Assembly (NCBI GenBank): GCA_015688915.1
Contig: JAATGX010000233.1
Location: 1 to 7,636 of the forward strand
Direction: 5' to 3'
DNA length: 7,636 nt
Origin: Desulfuromonadales bacterium
Lineage (GTDB): Bacteria > Desulfobacterota > Desulfuromonadia > Geobacterales > Pseudopelobacteraceae
Both the position numbers and the translations under genes were made by a program. This document shows positions 1-6,591 of the stretch, one piece after another. Each line of letters starts with the position of its first letter. Position 1 is the stretch's first letter. Below the pieces are notes generated by a model. It made no database searches, had not been told where the DNA came from, and was given only the letters and a program-made list of their open reading frames with translations.

Positions 1-1
1 A

Positions 2-835
2 GAAACCATCTTCAACGAGTACAGCGACCGCCAGTGGGAGATCATCACCGGCATGGTGCGCCGTTTTGAAAAGGGCGACCTGCTGGTTGACCTGGGCCGG
101 GCCGAAGCGGTACTTTCCTCCAAGGAGCAGATGCCGCGCGAGGTGTACCGTCCCGGCGACCGCATCAGGGCCATCATCACCGAGATCCGCATGACCACCA
201 AGGGCCCCCAGATCATGCTCTCCCGCACCCATCCCAGCATGCTGGCCAAGCTGTTCGAGGCCGAGGTGCCCGAGATCGCCGAGTGGATCGTGGAGATCAA
301 CGCCATTGTGCGTGATCCGGGTAGCCGCGCCAAGATCGCCGTATCGTCCAACGATTCGGATGTCGATCCGGTGGGTGCCTGCGTCGGCATGCGCGGTGCG
401 CGTGTCCAGAACGTGGTCTCCGAGCTGCGGGGCGAGAAGATCGACATCATCCCCTGGTCGGAAGACATTGCCCGCTTTGCTTGCAATGCCCTTTCTCCGG
501 CCCAGGTTTCCAAGGTGTTCGTGGACGAGGAGAACCGTAATCTGGAGGTGGTCGTGGCCGACGACCAGCTTTCCCTGGCCATTGGCAAGCGTGGCCAGAA
601 CGTCAGCCTGGCCGCGCGTCTGACCGGATGCCGTATCGATATCAAGAGCGAATCCAAGGCCGCCGAGGCCGAGTTGCAGGAATATGCTTCCTTTGACGGC
701 ACCGAGGTGGAAGAAACCGCCGGGGAGGGCGCCGAGGTCGAGGAGGGTGTCGAGGGCGTTGAGGGCGTTGAGGCTGCCGGCGAGGCCGGTGTTGAGACGG
801 TTGCCGAAGCCGTAGCCGAAAAGCCCGAAGAGTAA
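2..835 (+). CDS. nusA: Transcription termination/antitermination factor NusA, 5'-truncated (C-terminal 277 residues)
   Basis: NusA binds RNA polymerase and nascent RNA, and modulates pausing, intrinsic termination and antitermination. The frame is open from base 2, so the gene begins before the window; the first internal ATG at 53 is not the start. The fragment begins at the end of the N-terminal RNAP-binding domain. It continues with the S1 domain (fragment residues about 12-80), then KH1 with the diagnostic DPVGACVGMRGARVQ stretch (about residues 121-135), and KH2 with LAIGKRGQNVSLAARLTG (about 192-209). After KH2 there is no E. coli-type acidic repeat domain, only a tail of about 50 residues very rich in Glu, Ala, Val and Gly. 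Part of the tail is three copies of a 9-nt unit encoding Glu-Gly-Val (743-769). The stop lies 9 nt before the next start, consistent with one operon. The family call is secure; the tail's role is unknown. Confidence 0.97.
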   Translation, partial: ETIFNEYSDRQWEIITGMVRRFEKGDLLVDLGRAEAVLSSKEQMPREVYRPGDRIRAIITEIRMTTKGPQIMLSRTHPSMLAKLFEAEVPEIAEWIVEINAIVRDPGSRAKIAVSSNDSDVDPVGACVGMRGARVQNVVSELRGEKIDIIPWSEDIARFACNALSPAQVSKVFVDEENRNLEVVVADDQLSLAIGKRGQNVSLAARLTGCRIDIKSESKAAEAELQEYASFDGTEVEETAGEGAEVEEGVEGVEGVEAAGEAGVETVAEAVAEKPEE

Positions 836-844
836 CCCGCGGAA

Positions 845-1456
845 ATGGCGCGGCTGACGCAACATGAGGCGCCGCAGCGGAGTTGTCTTGGCTGCCGCGA
901 ACCGCGGGACAAGGGGAGCCTGATCCGTTTTGTCCTTTCGCCGCAGCATGAGGTGCTTCCGGACCTTGACGCGAAACTGCCCGGACGGGGCGCCTATACC
1001 TGCACCAAGTCGGCATGCCTTGCACTGGCTTGCAGGCAACGCCAGTTCAGCCGGGCCTTCAAGTGCGACGTGCTTACGGCGCCTCCCGAAGAGATGGTTG
1101 CACTGGTGGCGCGCCTGATGAAGGAACGGATACTGGGCGGTCTCGGGCTGGCCAATCGGGCCGGCAAGATCGTCTCCGGCGGTTCCATGGTCAGCGACGC
1201 CATTCGCGGCGGCATAAAGCCGGGGCTGGTTCTGGTGGCAACGGATGTTTCCGATGCCATAGGCGAGCGGATCGAGACGCTTGCCGGTGTACATGGCATA
1301 CTGTGTGCGGGTGTCATGACGAAAGATGACTTTGGCGCCATTCTTGGCAAGGCGCCCCGCAGCGCGGTTGCTGTGAGGCCTGGCGGGTTTGTGAAACAGC
1401 TTGCCAATTTGATTGAACGATACAGAAACTTCCTGGGGGAGGTGCAGGTCCTATGA
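845..1456 (+). CDS. YlxR (DUF448) - YlxQ (L7Ae-type) fusion RNA-binding protein
   Basis: This 203-residue protein joins two proteins that are separate in Bacillus (YlxR and YlxQ), encoded there between nusA and infB. The N-terminal half is YlxR-like: RSCLGCR at residues 12-18, LIRFV at 26-30 and the family signature GRGAY at 47-51. The C-terminal half, from about residue 92, is L7Ae/L30e-like, with GLANRAGKIVSGG and a later alternating hydrophobic/glycine stretch; this fold typically binds kink-turn RNA. Cys14, Cys17, Cys53 and Cys58 form a CxxC plus CxxxxC pattern that could bind a metal (inference). B. subtilis YlxR has been reported to bind and modulate RNase P, which suggests a role in RNA processing. 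The start at 845 is the first ATG after nusA, with only a weak GCGGAA upstream. The stop overlaps the infB start as ATGA, implying translational coupling. The fusion is known in other proteobacteria. Confidence 0.93.
   Translation: MARLTQHEAPQRSCLGCREPRDKGSLIRFVLSPQHEVLPDLDAKLPGRGAYTCTKSACLALACRQRQFSRAFKCDVLTAPPEEMVALVARLMKERILGGLGLANRAGKIVSGGSMVSDAIRGGIKPGLVLVATDVSDAIGERIETLAGVHGILCAGVMTKDDFGAILGKAPRSAVAVRPGGFVKQLANLIERYRNFLGEVQVL
1435..1442 (+). promoter_or_regulatory. Shine-Dalgarno sequence for infB
   Basis: GGGGGAGG inside the last codons of the YlxR-YlxQ gene, 10 nt before the infB ATG at 1453. It supports that start and independent ribosome loading on infB despite the 4-nt gene overlap. 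Confidence 0.8.
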
Positions 1457-4122
1457 GTAAGATACGAGTGAGCAGTGTGGCGGAAAAGCTGGGGCTGGAA
1501 ACCCGTGAGGTGCTGGCCCGCCTGAAGGATATCGGTGTTGAAGCCAAAACGGCCACCTCTCTGGTCGAGGAAGATGTCGTCGCCCGATTGTCGCCGCTTC
1601 AACAGAAGGAAAGCGACACCGAAGAGGTCAGGGTCACGACGAATATCATTCGCCGGCGTGCCAAGGTCGTGGCTGCTCCGGAGGTTGAAGAGCCGCAGCC
1701 GCCCGCGGTCCAGGAAACACCTGTGGTCCAGGAAGCGCCCAAAAAGGCAAAGCCGGCTGAAGTAGTGGTTGCCCCTGTTGCGAGCGTTCCGCCTGAAAAG
1801 CCGGCGGTCGAAGAGGCCCCCAAGGCGGAAGCGCCTGTTGAACCCACTCCCGTCGAAAAGCCCAAGGCGCCTGCCGCGCCTGAAAAGCCGGGTCCGAACC
1901 AGGCCCGTATCCTTGGCCGCATGGAGATCCCGGGCGTCACCAGCAGGCCGACCCGCGTGGTTTCCCGCGATGCGGCGGATGCCTCGTCGCGTCCCGCCTC
2001 GTCCCGCCCCGCACCGTCACATCCCGGCGCGCCACGCCCGACAGACCCCGGGCAGAGACGTCCCGCTCCCGCCGGTGCCGCTCCCGAGTCGGACCGCTCC
2101 CGCATGAAACAGGTGCAGCTCGCACCGGCAGCGCCCGCTCCGGGCGACGACCGACGCAAGGCAGGCGGCAAGGGTCCCGGTGGCTATGCCGATGCCGGCA
2201 AGGGGGGCAAGAAGGGCGCTCCTCCGGCCAAGAAGAAGGAACAGCCACGGAAAAACGAGGTCATCGAGAAACGCGAACGGATATTTGACCCGGTCTATAA
2301 GGGTTCCAGGAAAAAGGGCAAGGAGCGGGCACCCGAGACCCGCAAGACCGAAATTACGGTCCCCAAGGCCATCAAACGCATCATCAGGATCTCCGAGACC
2401 ATCAGCGTGGGGGAACTGGCCAAACGCATGGGGATCAAGGCCAACGACCTGATCAGGTCCCTGATGAAGATGGGCATGATGGTGACCATCAACCATCCGC
2501 TCGATTTCGATACCGCCGTCATCCTGTCGTCCGAGTACGGCTACGAGGTTGAAAACGTGGCGGTGGACCTGGACGAGATCATCGAGTCGATTCCCGATGC
2601 GCCGGAAACCCTGGAAAAACGTTCACCGGTCGTGACCATCATGGGCCACGTCGACCACGGAAAGACCTCGCTTCTGGACGCCATCCGCGAGGCCAACGTC
2701 ATTGCCGGCGAGGCGGGCGGTATTACCCAGCACATCGGCGCCTACGACGTGGAGCTGAACGGCCGCAAGATCACCTTCCTGGATACGCCGGGCCACGAGG
2801 CCTTTACCGCCATGCGTGCCCGCGGCGCCAAGGTGACCGATATCGTCATCCTGGTGGTGGCGGCGGACGACGGGGTCATGCCCCAGACCCGCGAAGCCAT
2901 CAACCACTCCAAGGCGGCAGGCGTGCCGATCATCGTTGCCATCAACAAGATCGACAAACCCGATGCCAAGCCGGACCGGGTCAAGCAGGAGTTGACGGAA
3001 TACGGACTGCAGTCCTCTGATTGGGGTGGTGATACCACCATGGTGGAGGTGTCCGCCAAGAAGCGCCTCAACCTGGAAGAGCTCCTGGAGATGATCCTGC
3101 TTCAGGCCGACGTGATGGACCTCAAGGCCAACCCCAACAAGCTGGCCAAGGGAACCGTCGTGGAGGCCAAGCTGGACAAGGGGCGCGGCCCGGTGGCCAC
3201 GGTCCTGGTCCAGGAAGGCACGCTCAAGAGCGGCGACTATTGCGTGGTCGGCATCCATTCGGGACGTGTCAGGGCCATGCAGAACGACCGGGGCGACAAG
3301 GTCCTGGAAGCCGGTCCTTCCATGCCGGTGGAGTTGATCGGCCTCTCCGGGGTGCCCGATGCCGGGGATGTCTTTGTTGCCATGAAGGACGAGAAGCAGG
3401 CCAAGGAGATCGCCACCCTGCGCCAGATCAAACAGCGCGAGGTCGAACTGGCCAAGCACACCAAGCTCTCCCTGGAAGACCTGTACAAGAAGATCCAGAG
3501 CGGCGAGGTCAAGGATCTCAACGTCATCGTCAAGGGCGACGTGCAAGGCTCGGTCGAGGCGGTGGGCGAGACGCTGCGCAAGCTCTCCACGGATGCGGTG
3601 CGGCTCAATGTCATCCATTCGGGGGTTGGCGCCATCACCGAAACCGACGTCAACCTGGCTGCGGCATCCAACGCCATCATCATCGGCTTCAGCGTCAGGC
3701 CCGAGGTCAAGGCCCAGGGGCTGGCGGAGAAGGAAGGGGTCGATATCCGCCTCTACAGCATCATCTACGATGCGGTCGAGGATGTGAGAAAGGCCATGGA
3801 AGGCTTGCTGGCGCCGACCCTCAAGGAAAAATACCTGGGTCGTTCCGAGATCCGCGAGGTATTCTCGGTGCCCAAGATCGGCAACGTGGCCGGTTGTTAC
3901 GTCCTGGACGGCAAGATGCTGCGCAACGCCCAGGTACGGTTGCTGCGGGACAACGTGGTGGTCTACGAGGGGAAAATGTCATCCCTGCGCCGCTTCAAGG
4001 ACGACCAGAAGGAAGTGGCCAGCGGCTACGAGTGCGGCATCGGCCTGGAAAACTACAACGACCTCAAGATCGGCGACATCATCGAGGCCTTCGAGATCGA
4101 GAAGATCGCCACGAAGTTATAG
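1453..4122 (+). CDS. infB: Translation initiation factor IF-2
   Basis: IF-2 is the GTPase that binds fMet-tRNA on the 30S subunit and promotes subunit joining. The 889-residue protein is of normal proteobacterial length. Domain order: an N-terminal IF2N helical subdomain (about 1-52); a long low-complexity Pro/Ala/Lys/Arg linker (about 55-290) with SSRPA-type repeats and a basic Gly/Lys patch; a second IF2N domain (about 300-367); the G domain; then domains II, III and the tRNA-binding C-terminal domain (about 785-889). G motifs are intact: G1 GHVDHGKT 398-405, G2 GGITQ 422-426, G3 DTPGH 444-448, G4 NKID 498-501, G5 SAK 534-536. The C-terminal domain keeps the conserved Cys815 (AGCYV) and Cys861 (YECGIG) segments. 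The start overlaps the preceding stop (ATGA) and has a good Shine-Dalgarno sequence. The TAG stop forms the first base of a G-rich palindrome. I saw no convincing internal start for a short IF2 isoform. Confidence 0.98.
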   Translation: MSKIRVSSVAEKLGLETREVLARLKDIGVEAKTATSLVEEDVVARLSPLQQKESDTEEVRVTTNIIRRRAKVVAAPEVEEPQPPAVQETPVVQEAPKKAKPAEVVVAPVASVPPEKPAVEEAPKAEAPVEPTPVEKPKAPAAPEKPGPNQARILGRMEIPGVTSRPTRVVSRDAADASSRPASSRPAPSHPGAPRPTDPGQRRPAPAGAAPESDRSRMKQVQLAPAAPAPGDDRRKAGGKGPGGYADAGKGGKKGAPPAKKKEQPRKNEVIEKRERIFDPVYKGSRKKGKERAPETRKTEITVPKAIKRIIRISETISVGELAKRMGIKANDLIRSLMKMGMMVTINHPLDFDTAVILSSEYGYEVENVAVDLDEIIESIPDAPETLEKRSPVVTIMGHVDHGKTSLLDAIREANVIAGEAGGITQHIGAYDVELNGRKITFLDTPGHEAFTAMRARGAKVTDIVILVVAADDGVMPQTREAINHSKAAGVPIIVAINKIDKPDAKPDRVKQELTEYGLQSSDWGGDTTMVEVSAKKRLNLEELLEMILLQADVMDLKANPNKLAKGTVVEAKLDKGRGPVATVLVQEGTLKSGDYCVVGIHSGRVRAMQNDRGDKVLEAGPSMPVELIGLSGVPDAGDVFVAMKDEKQAKEIATLRQIKQREVELAKHTKLSLEDLYKKIQSGEVKDLNVIVKGDVQGSVEAVGETLRKLSTDAVRLNVIHSGVGAITETDVNLAAASNAIIIGFSVRPEVKAQGLAEKEGVDIRLYSIIYDAVEDVRKAMEGLLAPTLKEKYLGRSEIREVFSVPKIGNVAGCYVLDGKMLRNAQVRLLRDNVVVYEGKMSSLRRFKDDQKEVASGYECGIGLENYNDLKIGDIIEAFEIEKIATKL

Positions 4123-4193
4123 GGATCAGGGACTGGGGACCGGGGATTGGTAAAAGCGTTTTTTCCGGTCCCCGATCCCCGGTCACCAATCCC
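4122..4193. repeat. Palindromic heptad repeat (GGGAYYG units) with G-quadruplex potential
   Basis: The left arm (4122-4149) is four consecutive 7-nt units: GGGATCA, GGGACTG, GGGACCG, GGGATTG. The right arm read on the minus strand (from 4193 leftward) is GGGATTG, GTGACCG, GGGATCG, GGGACCG. The arms pair along nearly their whole length, with five mismatches outside the loop region and a few G-U pairs. AAAA at 4152-4155 then pairs with TTTT at 4160-4163, leaving only a tiny loop. On the plus strand the G runs at 4122-4124, 4129-4131, 4135-4138 and 4142-4145 are separated by 4, 3 and 3 nt, which fits a canonical four-tract quadruplex motif. The element starts at the last base of the infB stop and ends 10 nt before the rbfA ATG. 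It has no U-tract after the stem, so it is not a standard terminator. The units resemble the short tandem heptanucleotide repeats described in cyanobacteria; origin and function here are unknown. Confidence 0.8.
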
Positions 4194-4203
4194 AGAGGTT
4201 CCA

Positions 4204-4572
4204 ATGAGCAAACGTTCCGAAAAGGTCGCCGAGACCATCCATGAAACCATATCATCCATCCTGGCCAGGGGGCTCAACGACCCGCGCATCGGGTTCGTGA
4301 CCATCATCGCCGTGGAGGTGACCGACGACCTGAGCCTGGCCCGGATCTATTTCACGGTCATCGGTGACGAGGCCGCCAAAAAGAATAGCGAAATCGGCCT
4401 GAACAGCGCCAAGGGGTTCATACGCAAGGAGCTGGGCCGGGTTCTCACCATTCGCCATATGCCGGAACTCATCTTCAAATACGATCATTCGCAGGAGTAT
4501 GGAAACCGGATTGATTCTATCCTCAAGGAGATTGACGCAGGGCATGACGGAGACGATTCAGAACATAGCTGA
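4204..4572 (+). CDS. rbfA: 30S ribosome-binding factor RbfA
   Basis: RbfA is a single KH-type domain protein that binds the immature 30S subunit near the 5' end helix of 16S rRNA and aids its late maturation. The 122-residue product shows the family layout: an N-terminal helix beginning MSKRSEKVAETIHE, then LNDPRIGFVTI (residues 24-34), a central strand-helix unit, and RKELGRVLTIRHMPELIFKYD near the end. Length is typical (about 115-135). I chose ATG 4204 because AGAGG at 4194-4198 precedes it at good spacing. The frame also reads back to a TTG at 4147, but that would add 19 residues encoded by the palindrome (Pro/Phe-rich, unlike RbfA). The last 10 codons overlap the start of the next gene, so the two are probably translationally coupled. 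Confidence 0.95.
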   Translation: MSKRSEKVAETIHETISSILARGLNDPRIGFVTIIAVEVTDDLSLARIYFTVIGDEAAKKNSEIGLNSAKGFIRKELGRVLTIRHMPELIFKYDHSQEYGNRIDSILKEIDAGHDGDDSEHS

Positions 4573-5503
4573 CGCAATACGCCGCCATGAGTCCTTCCTG
4601 GTGACCTCCCACGAGGGGCCGGACGGCGACGCGGTCGGTTCCGCCCTGGGACTGGCCTCCTTTCTGCGGAAGATCGGCAAGGACGTCTGCGTCCACCTGC
4701 GCGACCCCGTTCCTGAATTGTACGCCTTTCTGCCGGGCTCCGACACGGTCCAGGCCCATATCCCGGACCGGGATTTCGATGTGGCCTTTGTCCTGGACAT
4801 CGGCGAGTTCCGCCGGGCGGGGGAGGAGCTGTGCTCTTTCAAGTGCATCGGAACATTCGTCAACCTCGATCACCACCTGTCCTGCGAGCCGTTCGGCGTC
4901 CACAACCTGATCGACCCCGCTGCGGCCGCCACCGGCGTGCTGGTGCATCGCGTCGCCAGCGCCTTCGGGTATCGTTTCGATGGTGAAACCGCCCTCTGCC
5001 TGTACGTGGCCATCATCACCGACACCGGTTCGTTCCGCTACTCCAATGCCAACCGGGAAGCCTTTGCCATTGCCGGTGAGATGATCGAGTGCGGCGTGAA
5101 CGCCTGGGACGTGGCCGAACAACTCTATGAAAACCAGCCGCGCCGGCGTCTGGAACTGCTGGCCCGCTGTCTGCCCACCCTGGAAGTGATCAAGGAGGGG
5201 CAGGCCGCCTCGGTGACCGTGACGCTCGACATGTACGCCCACTCCGGGGGCGATGCCGAGCTGACGGACGGTTTCGTCAACTATCCCCGCTCCATCCGCG
5301 GGGTGGAGGTGGCCATCTTCTTTCGCCAACTGGATGAACGCAGGTACAAGGTCGGCTTCCGCTCCAAGGGCAAGGTCAATGTGGCCGCGTTTGCCGCCGG
5401 CCTCGGTGGCGGCGGCCATCACAACGCCGCCGGATGCACGGTGGACGGCACCCTTGACGAGGTCAAGTCCAAAGTCTACGCATTAGTGGAATCCGCCTTT
5501 TGA
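4544..5503 (+). CDS. nrnA: DHH/DHHA1 family phosphoesterase, NrnA-type oligoribonuclease / pAp phosphatase
   Basis: NrnA-type enzymes degrade 2-5 nt RNA fragments to mononucleotides and can dephosphorylate 3'-phosphoadenosine 5'-phosphate; they stand in for Orn in bacteria lacking it. The 319-residue protein has all the motifs: HEGPDGDAVGS at 23-33 (motif I metal ligands), LDIGE with Asp85 (motif II), NLDHH with Asp109-His110-His111 (the DHH triad), ITDTGSFRYSN with Asp160 (motif IV), and the DHHA1 glycine-rich substrate loop GGGGHHNAAG at 288-297. Length matches NrnA. I chose ATG 4544: AAGGAG lies 13 nt upstream (4525-4530), a rather long spacing. In-frame TTG 4532 is too close to that site, and ATG 4499 would add 15 non-conserved residues. 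It overlaps rbfA by 29 nt. NrnA versus another DHH subfamily cannot be settled by motifs alone, but position next to rbfA and truB favours NrnA. Confidence 0.9.
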   Translation: MTETIQNIADAIRRHESFLVTSHEGPDGDAVGSALGLASFLRKIGKDVCVHLRDPVPELYAFLPGSDTVQAHIPDRDFDVAFVLDIGEFRRAGEELCSFKCIGTFVNLDHHLSCEPFGVHNLIDPAAAATGVLVHRVASAFGYRFDGETALCLYVAIITDTGSFRYSNANREAFAIAGEMIECGVNAWDVAEQLYENQPRRRLELLARCLPTLEVIKEGQAASVTVTLDMYAHSGGDAELTDGFVNYPRSIRGVEVAIFFRQLDERRYKVGFRSKGKVNVAAFAAGLGGGGHHNAAGCTVDGTLDEVKSKVYALVESAF

Positions 5504-5567
5504 TCGACACCGCATGCAATCAGGTCCATTGCCGTCTTTCCCCTTTTTCCGCCACGAACACCCGTGA

Positions 5568-6488
5568 ATGCAACCACCTATGAATGGTTTTTTCGTGATC
5601 GACAAACCGGCCGGCATCACCTCCCATGATGTGGTCAGCCGGGTGCGCCGGATCCTCGGCACCCGCAGGGTCGGCCATACCGGCACCCTCGACCCCTTTG
5701 CCACCGGGGTCCTGCCCGTGGCGGTGAACGAGGGAACCAAGGCCATCCCGTTCCTGGACGAAGGCATCAAGCGTTACGACGCGCTGATGCGGCTCGGGGT
5801 GGCGACCGACACTCTCGACATGACCGGCACGGTCGTGCGGGAGGCGGATTGGCGCGGGATTGACAGGACCGGGCTTGAAACTGTTCTGGCGCGCTTCACC
5901 GGGCACATCAACCAGGTGCCGCCCATGTTCTCCGCCATCAAGCGCGATGGCCAGCCGCTTTACAAGCTGGCCCGCCAGGGGGTGGAGGTGGAACGGACGC
6001 CTCGCCAGGTGGAGATCACATCACTGGAGATCCTCTCGTTTGCCCCACCGTTGGTCGGGCTGCGGGTTGTCTGCTCGCGGGGCACCTACATCCGTTCCCT
6101 GGCGGACGACATGGGCAGTGCACTCGGCTGCGGCGCCACGCTGCAGGAGTTGCGCAGGACCGCCAGCGGGCCGTTCGACATCTCCATGGCCATAACCTTG
6201 GAAGTCCTGGAGGCCGCCAGGGACGATGCGTCCCTGGAGAGCCGCTGCGTATCGCCCCTGGCCGCGCTCGGTCACCTGGCCGACATACCCCTGTCCGATG
6301 GCGGTCTGAGCAAGATCAATCACGGCCGGTCTCCCGAGTGGGGGGAGACCGGCCTGGCCCGGCCGATAGCCTGTGAACAGCCGGTGCTGGTGCGGCTTTC
6401 GCACGATGGTCGCCTGGCTGCGGTCGGCCAGCTCGTGCCGGTCGCCGGTGGCCCCCCCCGCATCGTCGTAAAGCGGGTTTTTGTATAA
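5568..6488 (+). CDS. truB: tRNA pseudouridine(55) synthase TruB
   Basis: TruB isomerises U55 in the T-arm of tRNAs to pseudouridine and also acts as a tRNA-folding chaperone. The product is 306 residues from ATG 5568 or 302 from ATG 5580. It shows the N-terminal FFVIDKPAGITSHDVV segment (residues 8-23), the catalytic motif VGHTGTLDPFATGVLP with Asp42 as nucleophile, the active-site tyrosine in KRYDA (Tyr70), and RGTYIRSL (171-178). A degenerate PUA-like C-terminal domain occupies about 225-306. An in-frame TGA lies immediately before ATG 5568, so no earlier start is possible; ATG 5580 gives the N-terminus seen in relatives equally well. Neither start has a recognisable Shine-Dalgarno sequence. 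A run of eight C (6452-6459) and a perfect 12-bp inverted repeat (6324-6354) lie inside the C-terminal coding part; the frame is intact across both. The gene sits 64 nt after the DHH gene, probably in the same operon. Confidence 0.96.
   Translation: MQPPMNGFFVIDKPAGITSHDVVSRVRRILGTRRVGHTGTLDPFATGVLPVAVNEGTKAIPFLDEGIKRYDALMRLGVATDTLDMTGTVVREADWRGIDRTGLETVLARFTGHINQVPPMFSAIKRDGQPLYKLARQGVEVERTPRQVEITSLEILSFAPPLVGLRVVCSRGTYIRSLADDMGSALGCGATLQELRRTASGPFDISMAITLEVLEAARDDASLESRCVSPLAALGHLADIPLSDGGLSKINHGRSPEWGETGLARPIACEQPVLVRLSHDGRLAAVGQLVPVAGGPPRIVVKRVFV
6324..6354. repeat. Perfect 12-bp inverted repeat inside truB
   Basis: GGCCGGTCTCCC at 6324-6335 is followed by a 7-nt loop and its exact reverse complement at 6343-6354. 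The stem is 10 G/C of 12 and has no following T-run, so it does not look like an intrinsic terminator. It lies in the poorly conserved TruB C-terminal region, about 145 bp before the rpsO promoter. Confidence 0.6.
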
Positions 6489-6497
6489 GTTTATTCC

Positions 6498-6526
6498 TTT
6501 ACAAGGTAAAAACCGTGTGATATAAA
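6498..6526 (+). promoter_or_regulatory. Sigma70-type extended -10 promoter for rpsO
   Basis: TTTACA (6498-6503, five of six matches to the -35 consensus) is followed by exactly 17 nt and TATAAA (6521-6526, five of six to the -10 consensus). TGA directly precedes the -10, giving an extended -10 TGn element. The surrounding sequence is A/T-rich, in contrast to the GC-rich genes on either side. Transcription would be expected to begin near 6533, giving a leader of about 60 nt before rpsO. Confidence 0.8.
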
Positions 6527-6551
6527 ATTTAGCTCACAGATACGGTAGAAA

Positions 6552-6585
6552 ACGTGTAATCACGACACGTACACAAAAGGAGGTG
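6552..6585 (+). promoter_or_regulatory. rpsO leader: competing hairpins and strong Shine-Dalgarno sequence
   Basis: ACGTGT (6552-6557) can pair with ACACGT (6565-6570), closing a 7-nt loop. Alternatively CGTG (6553-6556) can pair with CACG (6561-6564) around TAAT; the two folds exclude each other. Next comes AAGGAGG (6577-6583), 8 nt before GTG 6592. Ribosomal protein S15 represses its own synthesis through leader RNA structures in several bacteria. A similar role here is an inference from position only, since no known S15 leader motif is recognised. Confidence 0.4.
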
Positions 6586-6591
6586 TTGGCA

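Noticed and set aside
2623..3618. Long open frame on the minus strand opposite infB (331 codons)
   Set aside because: It is a shadow of the GC-rich infB gene: His/Leu/Gly/Asp-rich composition, no ribosome site and no family recognised.
4147..4203. N-terminal extension of RbfA from TTG 4147
   Set aside because: It is encoded by the palindrome arm, has no ribosome site upstream, and adds residues absent from RbfA proteins; ATG 4204 has AGAGG upstream.
3240..4244. 334-codon plus-strand frame overlapping the 3' half of infB
   Set aside because: It lies in the +1/+2 frame of a clearly conserved IF2 domain, is Arg/Gly/His-rich, and runs into the palindrome; it is a frame shadow.
6452..6459. C8 homopolymer in truB as a phase-variable tract or frameshift
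   Set aside because: The frame continues through it to a normal TruB C-terminus, and a housekeeping gene is an unlikely phase-variation target.
6583..6591. GTG 6583 as the rpsO start
   Set aside because: The codon lies within the AAGGAGG-G Shine-Dalgarno sequence itself; GTG 6592 has ideal spacing and gives the usual 88-residue S15.
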